Assembly (NCBI GenBank): GCA_000611775.1
Contig: KK106987.1
Location: forward strand, 558,001 to 622,000
Origin: Umbilicaria muhlenbergii
Lineage: Eukaryota; Ascomycota; Lecanoromycetes; Umbilicariales; Umbilicariaceae
DNA: 64,000 bases
Direction of reading: 5' to 3'
The position numbers and the translations under genes were made by a program. This document shows, one piece after another, positions 31,101 to 44,227 of this stretch; within the stretch, counting starts at the first letter, position 1, and each line of letters begins with the position of its first letter. The notes beneath the pieces were generated by a model that ran no database searches, was not told where the DNA came from, and worked only from the letters and a program-made list of their open reading frames with translations.

Positions 31101-33081
31101 TTGAAGGGCGGGATATCATCGTTGAGAATCGGCTCCGTATTCTCCAAGCCTGCCAAAACCGCCGGCGCAGAGGTCTCTTGGATGCATTCCTCACTAATAC
31201 AAGATGTACCGTCGCTGGACACCTGGCTGTCGTCTTGGCCTTCCGCCAACACGTCTTCGTCTTCTTCGGCTTCGTATTGAGACAGATCTTCGATCATCTT
31301 ATACCTTTCACGCTCATCATTCGCTTCATGGTCCTGAACGTTCCCTCCCGTGTCTTCGCTGCTATCCTCTTGCACGATACTTCCTGCAGTGCTACTCTTG
31401 AGCACACTCTGCAGATCGTTACCAACAAAGCCGCCGGCCTCACGGAAGCCTTCGGTAAGGTCAGCTCTACCGAGCCCTCTCAGTACATGACCGTGATGGG
31501 TCTCGGATGAGTACTGTCCATAAGAAGTCGACTTGGATAGCATGCCGTTGGCGTTCTTATGATTGGAAGTAGCAAAACCACGGAAAGGGCTATCATAAGC
31601 AATATCGAACCCGAAGGGAGCATCAGCATGGCTGGCGTACATCGAGTCAGGATAGTCTGCAGCATAACGGCCCATATCTGAGACCGAGGCAGTGCGACGG
31701 ACGCGTGTGGTATGTGTGCCAGCAGCTATTGGCTCGAACTCCTTGTCTTCAACCTGCTTGGTGTTATCTGCAACTGCTTCTAGCGCTGCATCGTTACGAG
31801 ACGTGGGGCATGTGTCCAAGTGTTCCCCATCGATCCTACGGTTGGATCGTGATGTGTTGAGGTAGCAGCCACAAATCGGGGTTGACAATTGAATCCGTTC
31901 GCTATCGAGATCGCCCACCGAAAGGTATTTGACTGCAATCTCGTCGAGAAGAAGCGGTGCCACTTCACCAGGTGCTAGGGCATTAGATCGATTACGCGCC
32001 GGAAGCTGGTCCATGGCTGTAGGAATCTCAGGGTTTCCCTTAGACACGTCCTCGTATAGGGGAAAGCCGCGAGCAGCCTGTGGAACGCCTTTGATGGAAG
32101 TTGGACCCTTGAGAAAGCCACTCCTAGAACGAGAAGTAATAGATGAATGTGCGGAAGCAAGATCTCCAAAAACGGCTTTTGGCGGCTTTTGGGTCTGCTT
32201 ATCACTCTTGGAACGGGGAATATCAGAACGGGGAAGACCAGGGATACCTCTCGGAGGAGACATTTTGCTTTGAGGAAACGTGAGCCCAACGAGAGGAGCT
32301 ATCTTTTGATTTTGCAGTTCCCTCGGGGACTCGAAGATCGAAGAAGCGCCGGAGCGAAGCGGACCGCAGAGATCGAAAGCACCTGTGCAAGATGACAATG
32401 TTACTAACGAACTTGCTGCCTTTTGCAATTTACCCAGGCAGAAAGTTGACGAGGTTGGTGTTGATCTCGCGTCGCGTGCTAGGGTATCGAGGCTTTGACC
32501 TGCGAGTGTTGAAGTGGAGGAAGAGGTCTCAAGTTTCTCATACCTTGAGGAATAGATTTTAGACTTGCCGGTCTATTGCCAATACTGTACTGGATCCCCG
32601 CTGGAGACTTAAATGTTACTATCGGCAGCGTGGTACGGCCGTGGTCGTGAGGTTTGTCGGACAATGCGACCGGGGTACTCAAGTCAGTATTAGAGCTGGA
32701 AAAGACTCTGACGTGGCCAGCGATGATTTTACTCTGCTGAAGCAAAAGAGATCGTGGTCGTGGCAGTGGAAGAACTGTAAGTATCGGAAACACCGGCAGC
32801 AAAGGTGCTGGTTGAGGGCTCAGTTGTTGGTGGTGAGCGACGTCGGGAGCCCTTAGCGAATATCTCTCAGACTTCCTCGATAAAGGGGAAGGCCCATCAA
32901 AGGAACGGTGCTGCTGCTGAGCTTTACAGTAATCGAGAGGAGTAAGATGACCTATTGAACGTCTCGAACAGAGCGAGCTTCTCGATCGTGGTGGAGTGGG
33001 CGAGGATGAGAGGCCAGGGGGTGTAAGTGGTGGACGCGTGGGTGATTCCAACCATTGCTGATCAGCACATGTCGAATCCAT
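28103..33081 (-). CDS. Very large Ser/Pro-rich protein with two C-terminal membrane helices, function unknown
   Basis: Exons complement(28103-32382, 32544-33081) give 1605 residues. The 161-nt intron joins SLKSIPQ to GAFDLCGPLRSG in frame. The start at 33081 (MDSTCADQQW, then LESPTRPPLTPPG) is preferred over an upstream Met at 33111. Most of the chain is low-complexity, Ser/Asp/Gly/Pro-rich and predicted disordered. Locally ordered patches include SIIFESPREL-like and IIAGHVRVFSSSNTDLSTP segments and SDISTQGGAGSEFAPPNDHY. The last about 80 residues are different: RELSIMVLCLCFLCPPILII, a short loop with PREK, then ALVIGYGGSVLCILGVLAGM, forming two hydrophobic helices. That suggests a tail-anchored hairpin at an internal membrane with a huge cytosolic domain. 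I recognise it only as a fungal conserved hypothetical protein. Confidence 0.75.
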
Positions 33082-35522
33082 TCTGGCCTCTTCGTACCCT
33101 GCGATTCCCACCGCCAGAGGTCTTTCTTGTACTTTACTCCTCTACAAATTTAGATTGCCACGAACTGTGCCACTGGCTGTACATCCATCCATACGCATTA
33201 AACATTGTCAAGTCTCGTATTTTCTACCTTCGTCTCTTACGCGGCTTTGAGCATTCTTTCCGGTAGACAACAACATCTTGGAGGAGACGTAAGTAGCGCT
33301 GACTGCATACTCGAGACTCGAGGACCAAGGATGCCCTGCGGCATGCTGATTGTTTATCCGTTAGCCACGATTGTTCATATGCACTGTTTCGTATATCCGC
33401 TTCTGTTCCATGGCAAACAGCTTCCGTCCCGAGATGGGGAAATCTGGTGTACTCACGACCACAAAGCACAAGTCTTCCAAGCGTTTCTTATGTCTATTAA
33501 TTGGCTGTTCTCATATGCCCCAGTACAATAGTCCGCAGAATCTTTAAGGACACAAAACAGCATAAATGGCCGTTTGGGGATGTATTCGCCGTCGGTAGTG
33601 GGAAAAGATTGGACGCCCAAGTCACTCTTACAATATAGAATAGGACAAATCCATCGGCGCCAACCCTAGGAGAACGGAAAGGAAGAGTGAACGTCGAAAG
33701 AAAGAGATAGGGCATAGAACGATGAACCACATAGACCGAAGACCACACAGAGGCGAGGAAAGAAAAGGGAAATGGAAAGGAGCAGGAAGAGAGGGTAAAG
33801 GCGAAGGAAAAGGCGAGGGAGGAGGAGGAGGAGGAGGAGGAAGAGGAGGAGGAGGAGGAGGAGAAAGAGAAAGAGAAATAAAAGGGAAGCAAGAGCAGTG
33901 AAGAATCAGAGCGGTCCAAGGTGGTAGGAACGGAAGTGAATGGGGAAGGAAGGCATCCTCAGGCTCGTCAATTCTTGCACGCGAGGAACGGGTAGGGGAG
34001 CGTAGGAAGGTGGCGCGGGGCTCGCCCCACCCTTGCCGGCACAAATCCGAAGGACCAAAGCCCCGGCACGGTAAGAGTCAAGGTACACATCGTACCAGTC
34101 GGGGAGACGCGAGGTCAAGAAAAGGCCTGACCCGACGCCGTGCTTAAGATTACGACAGAGGTAGCTGAGTGCGCAGGCGGACCGTGGGATTACCTGGGAG
34201 TAGGTGCCGTGCTGTCGGAGTACGCTACCGGACGCATGATGCTTGATGCCTGCTAGATGCCGCTTCTGGGCTAGGTACCTTACGCTCCTGCACCAATGAC
34301 AGCCCAAGTCACCTTACCGTGCCTACATTACCCTACCCTACCTACCTTACTCTCAACTGAACCATCGACTTGACCGATATGGCGCTTGAAGCCACCGCAG
34401 ACCTGACCGTCGCAATCTGCAGCAAGGACAAAGGCAGAAGGTTGAAGGTATCTTCACATCCTCGAGAGTCTTGATGCCTGCGCGTTGGAGATGCGAGTGA
34501 GGGGTTACGGCGTGGAAGGACCTTGCAAATAGTGCTTGTGCACGGAGGAAAGACGGCCATGTGGAAGGCCTGACCATGGCCCATCTGGGCTGTGGGGAAG
34601 AGGCAAGCTACCGTGCTATTCCGAGATCGAAGAGCTGAGGAGTGGAGAAATGCACAGTCGTGGCAGTGAAGAACCGGACAGCGGAGATTTTGTTTTCTCG
34701 CCAAGCAATGGCTACGGCGGGCGACGGCGCCACTGTGGCGCGGGTGCATGGCTCACATGAGCATTGGGCATTCGGCTCAAGGGTTCACGTCAAAACTGTG
34801 GCACGCGTGAGAGCCAAGGTAGTACGGAGCACTCATAGCTGCCAGTTCACGAATCATATAGGGTACGTTATGCCTGCTACAGCCTATAGCCAATCCTACA
34901 CGCCTCCAATGGAACCATGTCCTAGGCGCTGCGGTAAACATGATCGAAACATCATCCCTCTCAAAGTCCAGATTAGCATATTGCCCAGGAACTGCAAGGA
35001 ACCTAGTCTGTGACCAACCCATACTAGGGCATGCTTCTGTCACGTTGGAGCGAAATCATTGAGGCAGGTGTCTGTCTATGCAACGAGATATAACCACAGT
35101 AATGGTCACTTCACCACCGCTTTCATTGATAGCTTGACTCTATTCTTCTAGTAGCGCTTCAAGATGTTGAGTAATACATATCGCTCGTAACTTGAATTCA
35201 TGTCTCCAGGTATAGTGTGATAGATAGTCGCACCGAAGCATGAATACTGGACTCACAATGCACAGAGGCGTTGCAAACAACAAGCACACAGGCAGCAGGC
35301 ATTTACCCAACTTGACCTCTACCAAGGCCCGCAATATCTCGTTCCATCGTCAAACATGCGGCATGCCAAGCGCCTCGTGACGGATGCCCAAATTCGCTAT
35401 GCAACCCTATGAACCCTCACATACGGATCTCAGGAACCACTCAAGGGCCCCACACCAGGAAGCTGGGCAAGCTCCGCAACGTTGTGCTCTAATGCCGCTT
35501 GTACTTCTGCATCCAGCGTTAG
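33082..35522. other. Long intergenic region between the large membrane protein gene and ATG2
   Basis: 2.4 kb upstream of the membrane protein gene and downstream of ATG2. It contains a GGA microsatellite (33815-33862) in a longer purine tract, and GTACCTTAC/CCTACCTTAC motifs at 34274-34350. ORFs at 33497-34044 and 34342-34749 are by-products of biased composition. A long 5' leader is possible but unproven. Confidence 0.5.
33815..33862. repeat. GGA trinucleotide microsatellite in a purine tract
   Basis: Almost uninterrupted (GGA)n with two AAG interruptions, inside a purine-rich stretch running from about 33760 to 33900. On the strand of the downstream gene it reads as a CCT/pyrimidine tract. 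Confidence 0.95.
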
Positions 35523-38500
35523 CTAACTTATCCAATTTCCTGACGCGCGGACGCGGACACTCACATCTTCCATCCTTCTCCTGTTCTCAGGGTCCAGACT
35601 GTTTGTTGCTCCCAACAAGGTCTGCCCCACTGCTTTGCTCACCCCCATAGCCGGCCGCAAGATTATCGTGGGTGCCCCTCTCAACACAGCCCTGGCCGCC
35701 CCCCCTGCTGTGCCGCTCTCCATCACTTCACCTGGCATGGCCACAATGGCATCTCTTGCGGTTAGCAGATCCCGCTCAAGGCTTGCATATGCCCCTTTGA
35801 GCCCTTGCATCACACCCACGGGTTGGTCGGCGTATAGACTAATCTGCTTTTTCTCTTCGTCGTCAAGCCCAGCCTCTTCCCAGCCTGCAGCAAAATCAGG
35901 TCGTTGTTGCTGCTGCGGCTGTTGGTTGAGGAAGTCCTCCGCGCCTTGGAGAACGGTCTGGGTGCCGACGGCTAGTTTAGCACCGAGCCTGACAAGTTCG
36001 GTGGTCGTGGTCTTGGCGAACGCGACAGCGCCTTTTTGAATACTGCGCACAACTCTGCCGTCTTTTCTGTATTCTTTCATGGGCACTACTACCAGATCTC
36101 TGACACCGCCCCCAACGTTGACAAGAGATCGGAGAGGCGCCAAACCCGCGAGGACCCCCGGTAGCTGGTTACGTTTGACGTCAGGCATCCACAAATCGTT
36201 CAAGGTTTTACCAAGCTTGTCGAAACCAGAGACACCGTATATGATGACGTGGCGAAGATCCATGTCGGCTTGATCAAGGATAAAGAAGTTCATGAACTCT
36301 GTGGTGTGGCCAGAGCGGAGACCGGCGTAGTCAACACGTTTGGGCTTGAAGTCCAGTCTGACTCGTATCGCATTGACTTCGACACGCTGAAGGAATGTCG
36401 CTTCTGCAGCCTGGGAAGTATGCACTGTTTTGGAGTCATCCTTGAATTCGAAGAAGCGTGTCATAAAATCAAGTGCGTCTTGGTCGACATGTAGACGAAG
36501 TGGAAGGATGGTAGCCTGGCCATTACTTAGCCTAGCTAGAATATGATGGTTATAGACTTACCTTAAGGATGATCTCAGAAGCCGCCAGATCAGGTACCGG
36601 CTTGACATTCAGGATCTCGAGGTGTATCATACTCGTACTGCTCTCCCGCTCTCCGGCATCATGCATATAGGTGGCGAATTTCTTCCATGTCGAGGTCGGT
36701 ACATGATCGAAGATCTCGAGATCTTGAATGCGGACATCTATAGAACTTTGTGTCTCCCCAGAGCCTGGAGAGTATACCACCAAATCTCCGGCAACACCTT
36801 TGAGCTCGAAGGTCATTTTGTGATGTCTGCTACGATTAAGCCGTAATCTTTTACGTTTGCCTCGAGGCACGTGACTGTGGCGACTTGGCGACCCTGAGGT
36901 CGTGATTGTTGCGTAACTTTCCGTTTCACTTGCAAGATCATCGAGGTTGCGATTGACCTGACGAGCCAGGTCACGAGGATCACGATTGGCAGGTATGCCA
37001 ATGTAGATTGAGTTGAAGAGGAAGTCGCCGATGACGGATTCTTCCTCTTCCTCCATTTCGGAAGAAGTGCGCCTATCCTTGCGGGCTGTGCGTTCGACAG
37101 CTTTGCTCTCGAGATCCGCAACGGCCGAGGTTATTGTGTCTCTAGTGTGCTGCCAGTCGTAGCCGTCGAACAGATTCCAGATGAAATGCACATCTCTCAC
37201 CCGGACTCTTAGTGGGCTTCCACGGACCTTGAATTCGTTGGTTAGTCCATAAGTGTTGTGCTTGGTGTTCCATTTATGAGCGGTACCCCCCACTGCTGAT
37301 TCTTCGCCAAAGTGATCTTCCCGAAAATCGAGCGGTTCGCTGCCAGGAGCAACTTCGTACTGCTCCTGGAAGCTTTGTAGAAATACTTTAGCCCCAATTT
37401 CCCGAGTTATCGGGGGACTTGCCAAGGAGCCAAGGTCATCTCCGAGCATGCTGTCTGCGATTTGTTCCGCAGTTGGCTCGGGATCTGGGTTGTAGAAACT
37501 ACCAACGAATTCCAGATTCTGGGGGACCTCATCATCCATCATGTCGCCCTCTTCGAACCCTAAGGGGTACTCATCGCTAGTATTACCGGATCCCGCTGCC
37601 GCAAATGCATCCCCAGAGAGTGAAGCGAGCATGTCTTCGACAGGCACAATCTCTGTTCTGTACTTGATCTCCTTGCTTGGTGGTACTGGCGGTTGTAGCC
37701 CGTTTAAGACGCTTAGCAGTGTTTGAGTTGAATCGGCACAAGATTCGAAAACGAAGAGCTGATCCCGCACTTCAACGTCCATTGATCTTTCGCCATCCTC
37801 CCCAATCTTCACAATGTTCAAAATAACACTGGCTGCAGACACGTAACCGAGTGACACATATCCTGTGTCGGATAGACCATCGACTTGATTGCTCCGGCCA
37901 TCAATAAACTTGACCTTCGAGGGACCATCCATATGTGTAATGTTCTTAACATCATCGACCACCATCAACGACGCCTTCCGGATATCCAGTTTTGCACTTG
38001 CCTCATCATCTTTAGGCAGAACCCCGGAAAGGCGAGTATTGGTAAAAACGACAAGACCTCTTGCTGGTGAGTTTCGCGGGTTTAGACCAATGATCGAATC
38101 TCGAATATCAATATCAAGCTTGAGAGGTTTCGATGAGATAGAGGAACGATTGCTACCGGACGATGCCTGGCTCAAAAGCTTGGGGTTCGACTCAAGACGC
38201 TGCTGTCGGCTTGTGAGAGTAGCAACAGAGCTCGCCATATCAGCCACAAAAGTTGAAGATTTCATGTCATCCGGAAATCCCATCATGGCCATGATCACTG
38301 AAACATGATACTCCGCACGCACGTTCCACAGTTTGATTTTCATCGTTGGCTCCATTTCATCGCCAATCATCCTCGCCATAATCATTGGCGCATGCTTTGG
38401 CGAAGCTCTTTTCTCGGCATTTCGGCCTGTTGTAACCTCTTCTTCCTTGTCCCGAAGCTCTACAGATAAGGCTTCTGCCAGTAATTCTTCGATATTGTTA

Positions 38501-41500
38501 CGCAGAGCCTGCACGTGCTGAATACCAAGTGCAGTCAAAGCCGGAAATGTAACATATGCAAGTTCTATATCTTTGCAGATGAGATCGAGATCACCAAAAT
38601 CCCTGCTAACGCTGATCTTCAGCCCACAGTTGTTGATCATGCCGAGAGTTAACAAGCCAGGTCGATCATCCTCGGGCAAGTACTTAGTGACAGTGGAGAG
38701 TTTGCTGAGTTCTTCAGCTAAAGCAGGAAAGTGATCAAGGTCATCTAGATTCGAGATGCTTCCCTTGAAGCTTTCTGCCGTCATGCGTAGTACACCGCCT
38801 TGCCGTCGTTGGCGAAGAAGCGTGTCCAATAGGATGTCATCGTCCTGCTCGTATTTATCGTTCGACGGCGATAGCAGCTCAAGCAGTCTATCGAGGTCAT
38901 TTTCATCTGGTGTAGGTAAGTACTTAATCCGGATACCCACCATTTTTGCTAGTATCGAGGACTTGTCATCCAGCGGGCGCAAGTGTGGTCCGCTCAGCTT
39001 CAATCTATCAACCGTGACACCAAGGCCTTGGAGACGACTGACTAGCTTTATCGCTGTGGTTTCAAGACGTATCATGCAATCCTTGCCCTGCAAATCAAGA
39101 ACGAAACCCCCAATTCTCATCGTGATTTTTTTTTGAGCCTGATGCTGACTGCCACTCGAAGACTTGGTAGTGCCAGGTGTTTCGAAATGAACGCCACGAG
39201 TGCGAGTGGTGGGCAACGTAGATTTAGGGTTTCGATCTACAATGGTAACCGTAGATATCATGGAGCTTCCCAGTCCGAGGATACTACTGAACCCTCCGAA
39301 CCAACTGAATGTTTCGTCCAGTCGCCGTAAATCTAGAGAGATGTGTATTGGAAGTGTCATCAGCTCAAACTTAGATGTTCCGGAGGTCTGCGCGAACGAT
39401 AAGATCATGTCCTTACCAACTGGCGCGAGGACATCGCGAGTCGATTCCCTCATCTTGAGCGCAGAGTTGAAAGAAACTATAGCGTCGCCGGGGTAGCCGA
39501 AGGTGAACTTTCCGATAGACACGTTGCCACTCGATGAAGTTCCATCCATTCGCTGTACGACGTCTATTTCTTCAGCAACAGCTCGAAGAAGCACCTCCGA
39601 ATCTGCTGGTGATGCTGGCCTTCCTAAGCCGGTGGCCGAACTCAATCGTACTGTAGATGAAACGCTTTCTAACACCTCAAGAAGCTTCCACGATACCCTC
39701 GCGGCTCTCATTGTTACCAGATCCCTCAGGGGATCCGGAGGTGACCCTATCTTGACTGCACCAGTTTCCGTGGTGGGAATGGAGACCCTCAGTTGTTGGG
39801 CTATCATCAGCATAAGACGGGTTAAGCCTATGTCGCTCAGAATGGAGATATGACCACTCTCAATATGCATGGCTGCCTCAGTTTGCTGGACATCAGACTG
39901 GCTACCGGAAGCTTGCGCCCCTGGAAGATTAGACTCCGAGTTCGTCGATGTTGACGGTGGGATCTGAATGTTTCCCGAGAAGGCACCGGGAATATTTTGA
40001 TATATCGAATCCTTTGCTGCAATTTTGGAGGAGCCTGCTAATGTTGGTTTATGTGGAACTGGAGTTGTTTTCCCCTGTGGCAGGACTAGGGCGATCCAGT
40101 CGACATACAGCATGCGTTTCATCACTCTCAGCAGGTTTCGAGATGCTGGTGACGGGTTTTGTGTCTCTTGAGGAACTGGGTCTTCTTGTGAGGCACGATT
40201 CTGCTTTGTGGACGTTGATAAAGTGACCTTTGACTCGCACGGTAGTTGCGACGCATGGCTAAGAACCTCCGGCCGAGGCCCTGAAATGGCCGTTCGCTTG
40301 TTGTCTTTCGAAATATGACCTTGTCGAGATCCCAACTCTTGATGTGGCTGGACCTTCTGCTTTGGAATAGGCTCGCCGAGCCCTAAGCCCTGCCGATGTG
40401 CTGTTGATGGACTGGTGCCTGACGTGTCGCTACCCGAAGTAGAAGCATCCCAGCTACCAGGGACCATTATATCCATGCTATCCTTGGAGGCCGCTTGACT
40501 GGTAGCGCTCATATACATGCTCTGTGCTTCCTCATGACTGAACATTCTCGATTGCGTCAGATCTTCAGCAGCTGGCGAGGCTACAGTGCTTGAATGCTCC
40601 GAATAGAACATCTCACGGGATTCGTGCAGTTTGGATCTCTTATGCTCTTCACGCTCCTCTGGGAATCGCTGATCACAATTTTCGGAAAGGTAAGGCCCAG
40701 AGATAGAGCTCTCTATCTCCCTATCTGGGTAAAACCGCGAGATATAAGCCGACGATAATTCGCTCTGCGCTAACAAAGGGCTTTGAGACTCCACATGTGT
40801 GTCATTTTGGGGGTTTGAGGACGGCGGTAGCGTTGACGATAGGTGTCGAGCCCTTGATTCATTGATGAGAGAACAGCCGGCCGTAAGTTCACAGTGTGCG
40901 GAGTCTGGAGGCATGATAACGGAATCTTCGAAGGCTTCATCGTTCACCACGTTGCTCGTTTGATCAAGGTAGCCAAGATTTCCGACATATTTGTTCTCGT
41001 TATCTTGGTTTGCCCCAACATTGATTGCATGAAGTGGACTCTCTACGTCCTCCAGGGTTTCTTCACGCCCTGCATCTGCAAACCTTTCCCCGTCGCTTGT
41101 GGCAAATGAAGCACCAAGTCCACGTTCTTGCTCGGAAGCTGGCTCATATTGCTTGAGTATGGTAGATTGCGCCATCCCGAGACCCGCACTCGAAGACGAC
41201 GAACCTGACTGATAAGACTGACCTCTCCGAAACTTGTGCCCACTGGAATCTTCACCATGGCTAGTATGTGTTGTTGCAGGAGACGATGGTCCGGAGAGCC
41301 TTGAGAGACTGGTAAACAGCGAATCATCCGAGATCAGCATCCCATGAAGCCCACGCAACATGATGCGACGATGTTCTACAATGCTTGCTGAGCTGGCATT
41401 CGCCTTCAGCGTACCAGGATGATTTGTGCGTGCTGCGGGGGTCTCCGAAGCCGGAACAACAGTGGTGACACCTTCAATGTTGATACTTTCTATAACAAGC

Positions 41501-42385
41501 CGCAGAGTGACAGCTTCAGAATTTTCAGAGCCGTTGCTGCTAGATGATGCTTCGGGTGCTAGTTCGAGGTCCGCGTTCAGCTCCACGTCGTTCACCTTAA
41601 CCTCCAACCGGTCGCCTACACCTTTGAGGAATGCCGCGAGAAAGCTCGGAAGTGAGGAAGCATTGTCCACACCAAAGCCAAGGTCCACTTCACCATCTTC
41701 GCTGAACGTTTGAGATTGCTGCAAGTATTGCGATTGTGCTATCGCGGCCGTTAACTCTGCCTTTTTTTCGGGTGGCTCCGTCTGCAGGAAAGACTGCGCA
41801 AGATCGACCGTCGTTGGTAAAAATTCGGCACCTCGTCCGTTTGGCTCTTCGTCATCGTGAACCTCTGCATCCGCGCGCTGGGCTTGCAGGACTCCGCCCG
41901 GATCGTGCACTAACGGCCTGATATGCCGCGGCCGATTGGCCTTGACGCCCTTGGCCAGTCCACCATCTTTCGAACCTCTTTTTGCACCCTCGGTCTGCTG
42001 TTGTTCCCGTGTGTACACACTAAGTCCCACCTTTACACCTTCTACTTCTACCAGGATCCCGCTTGTGTAAATATTCGCCGGTACGGTGATCTTGAGAAGT
42101 AGAATGCGTGCCTGAAGGAGCCGAATACTGGCTGGTAGTTGCAGTAGGGAAGAGAGTTTCTAGGACCATAATGATGAGTGCTGGAAGAGTGTATGCACAT
42201 GCGATTCCCATGCGTTTACTCACCTGGACTCTCAAGCCAACATCTCGGAGCTCTACAGTGCTTCTTTTACCCCACGCTATGTCGAGGCTTTCGAGATCTA
42301 ACGCATCGGTGTCCAGCAATTCTAGATGAGAAAGGGCATATCGTAGTATTCGCTTCTGGAAAAACGAGGGCAAGAAATAAGCCAT
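35523..42385 (-). CDS. ATG2: Autophagy-related lipid-transfer protein ATG2
   Basis: Exons complement(35523-36515, 36562-42159, 42224-42385) give 2250 residues, typical for filamentous fungi. The start [20 protein letters not shown] is the chorein-N end that contacts the ER. The second exon continues [18 protein letters not shown] with the hydrophobic groove. Long Ser-rich disordered loops occupy about residues 250-650. The C-terminal block [11 protein letters not shown], then [32 protein letters not shown] and [18 protein letters not shown] is the ATG_C region. ATG2 with Atg18 bridges ER exit sites and the phagophore and moves lipids for autophagosome growth (family knowledge). Introns are 46 and 64 nt. 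A poly-Gln/Pro insert lies in the C-terminal part (QQPQQQQRP). Confidence 0.95.
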
Positions 42386-42993
42386 GTCGGAGGCTTGGCA
42401 GGCTGAGAAGCCTGACACAAAGGGCTATCGTAGGATCATTCCCCGCAGTTGGTGGAGAGTGGATACATCTGAACGGACGCGAGGGGATCAGGTCATGGCG
42501 ATCGTGTTGTCTGTACAGAGGGCGGATCTTCCCCGAAGGCGCCTTTAGATGAAGTCGTTGCCGGATGTGTGTCCCTCGGTCATTCAACCATGATGGCGCG
42601 AATTGTACTTGGAAGCGCGGGCAGTCAGCGTATGTTGGTTGGAAGTCAGGATACTACCTTGGCATCCGTATGATGCATCAGGTGTCGGCTGCCGACTCAT
42701 GGGCGCATGACGATGGTGTGTCAAAACACGCGGTCGGTCCTCAAGCGAAGCATTATTCATTGCTCGTGTCAGACCTCACCCAAACAAGCGGCGATGTCCT
42801 CCTTATCGCCTTGCATATCTAAGCTCCTAAGATACACCCCCTCCGCATTTAAGGTGCAGAAAGGCATCGAGGGCACCTACAACAGTGTAACACCAAGCTA
42901 CCTTAAGCCCATCGGTGGCACTGGGGCACTTTTGCAAGATGTCTTCGAAACCTTGATCCTCGTTCCAGCGAGACTCTCTAGCGCAGTGTTACG
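42386..42993. other. ATG2 upstream region
   Basis: 608 bp between the ATG2 start and the GST stop on the same strand. No recognisable element or RNA. Confidence 0.5.
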
Positions 42994-43760
42994 CTATGAC
43001 GGGAACAATGTGTGCCCTGTCTTCTCGACTGCAGCCTTATACGCTTTTCGTTCTTCGCACGACCTGAGCCATTCTCCGACCCTCTTCCATTTCCCTTCTT
43101 GTCCCGACTTGACCCCAAGACCCCTTGCGAAGATGAACTGAATGCTAAACGCCATCATTGTGTCTGCAGCAGTCACCTTCTCCCCCGCCAGAAACTTTCC
43201 TTTGCTCTTCCCCAGCTCGTTCTCCAGCCAGTCGAGATCCTTTTGAACATTCACACTCATACCCTCTTCCAGCTTGTCGAGCGTGCCATCAGACTTGGCG
43301 GGTTCGGAAATCATCCACCGCGCATACAGTATCGCCAGACTGTGCACCATGAACGTGCCTTCGGCGGCGTGGATCCACTGACGAACTTTGCTGCGGATTA
43401 CCGGATCTGCGGGCAGCAGATTGCCTTGGTCGTAAGTCTCCAGCAAATAACTAGTTAGCAAAGAGTTAATGAATGACACCAGAGCTGTTTCACGTCCAAG
43501 GGCAATCTTAGATCCTACTCAGTGATGGCGCCGCTCTCTCCAAGTTCGATCTTAACCTTCTGCCTGATACTGTCTGTACTGTCATCTATCAAATACGGTG
43601 CCTTTCCCAGTGGATTATTAGACTCCTCTTTGAACTCCGCGGGCGCCCTCTGGTTCACTCGATCGTAACACTTGACATTGTATGAGAGGCCGAGCTCTTC
43701 CAGGAGCCAGGCGGTTCGAATCGATCGCGAGGCCTGGAGGAAGTAGAGCGTGAGGGTCAT
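42994..43760 (-). CDS. Glutathione S-transferase
   Basis: Exons complement(42994-43450, 43519-43760) give 232 residues. The N-terminal thioredoxin fold starts MTLTLYFLQASRSIRTAWLL, where Ser in the SRS segment may be the catalytic residue. It holds the cis-Pro loop (GKAPYLIDD) and the glutathione-binding ESGAI. The C-terminal all-helical domain includes EGKFMVHS-like helices, LDWLENELGKSKGKFLAGE and TAADTMMAFSIQF, the usual N-capping ADxM box. The 68-nt intron joins ESGAIT to DYLLETYD in frame. The class resembles fungal GSTs related to yeast Gtt1. It likely conjugates glutathione to electrophiles or reduces peroxides in the cytosol; the substrate cannot be told from sequence. Confidence 0.88.
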
Positions 43761-44227
43761 CTTGAGGTTCTGGAGGCACAAAAAACAGTATGGTATACTA
43801 TAGTGTGTCTCTAAGCCTTCAAGAGGACTGAATTGCTCGTAGAGCTTGCAAGTATTTATAGCCTTCCTATCGAGATCAGTGAAGGGGTGATGTTCATGTC
43901 AAGGCCAGCTACAAAGTTGCGATACGCAGGGTATTGTATTACTCGTAGCTTATGATGTCAAGTACATCATTGGTGGACTTCGAGCACGAGCAAGGGCGAT
44001 GGCGGAGACCCCTCGGAGGGGCAAAGCGGAAGCCTTTCATCCGGGTAAGGGTGAAATTTCTACGAAGTACTCTGCGTCGTAAGGTACATGTATCTCTTCA
44101 CATTAACGTACCTTGTTCGTAGTCAAATGTGTTTGGAGATGTCTAGGCAAGCAAGGCGGTACCTTATGGAAAGGTACTATTTGTCCTACATACTTCCCAA
44201 GCCTGAAGTATTCGGTCTCCTCTCTGC
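43761..44227. other. GST promoter region
   Basis: 467 bp between the GST start and the deaminase stop. It contains GGTACCTTATGG with a mirrored AAGGTAC (44158-44177) and GTACCTTG near 44108, part of the recurrent intergenic motif. No gene seen. Confidence 0.5.

Noticed and set aside
33497-34044. Ser-, Pro- or Leu-rich minus-strand ORFs
   Set aside because: Products of the GGA microsatellite read in three frames.
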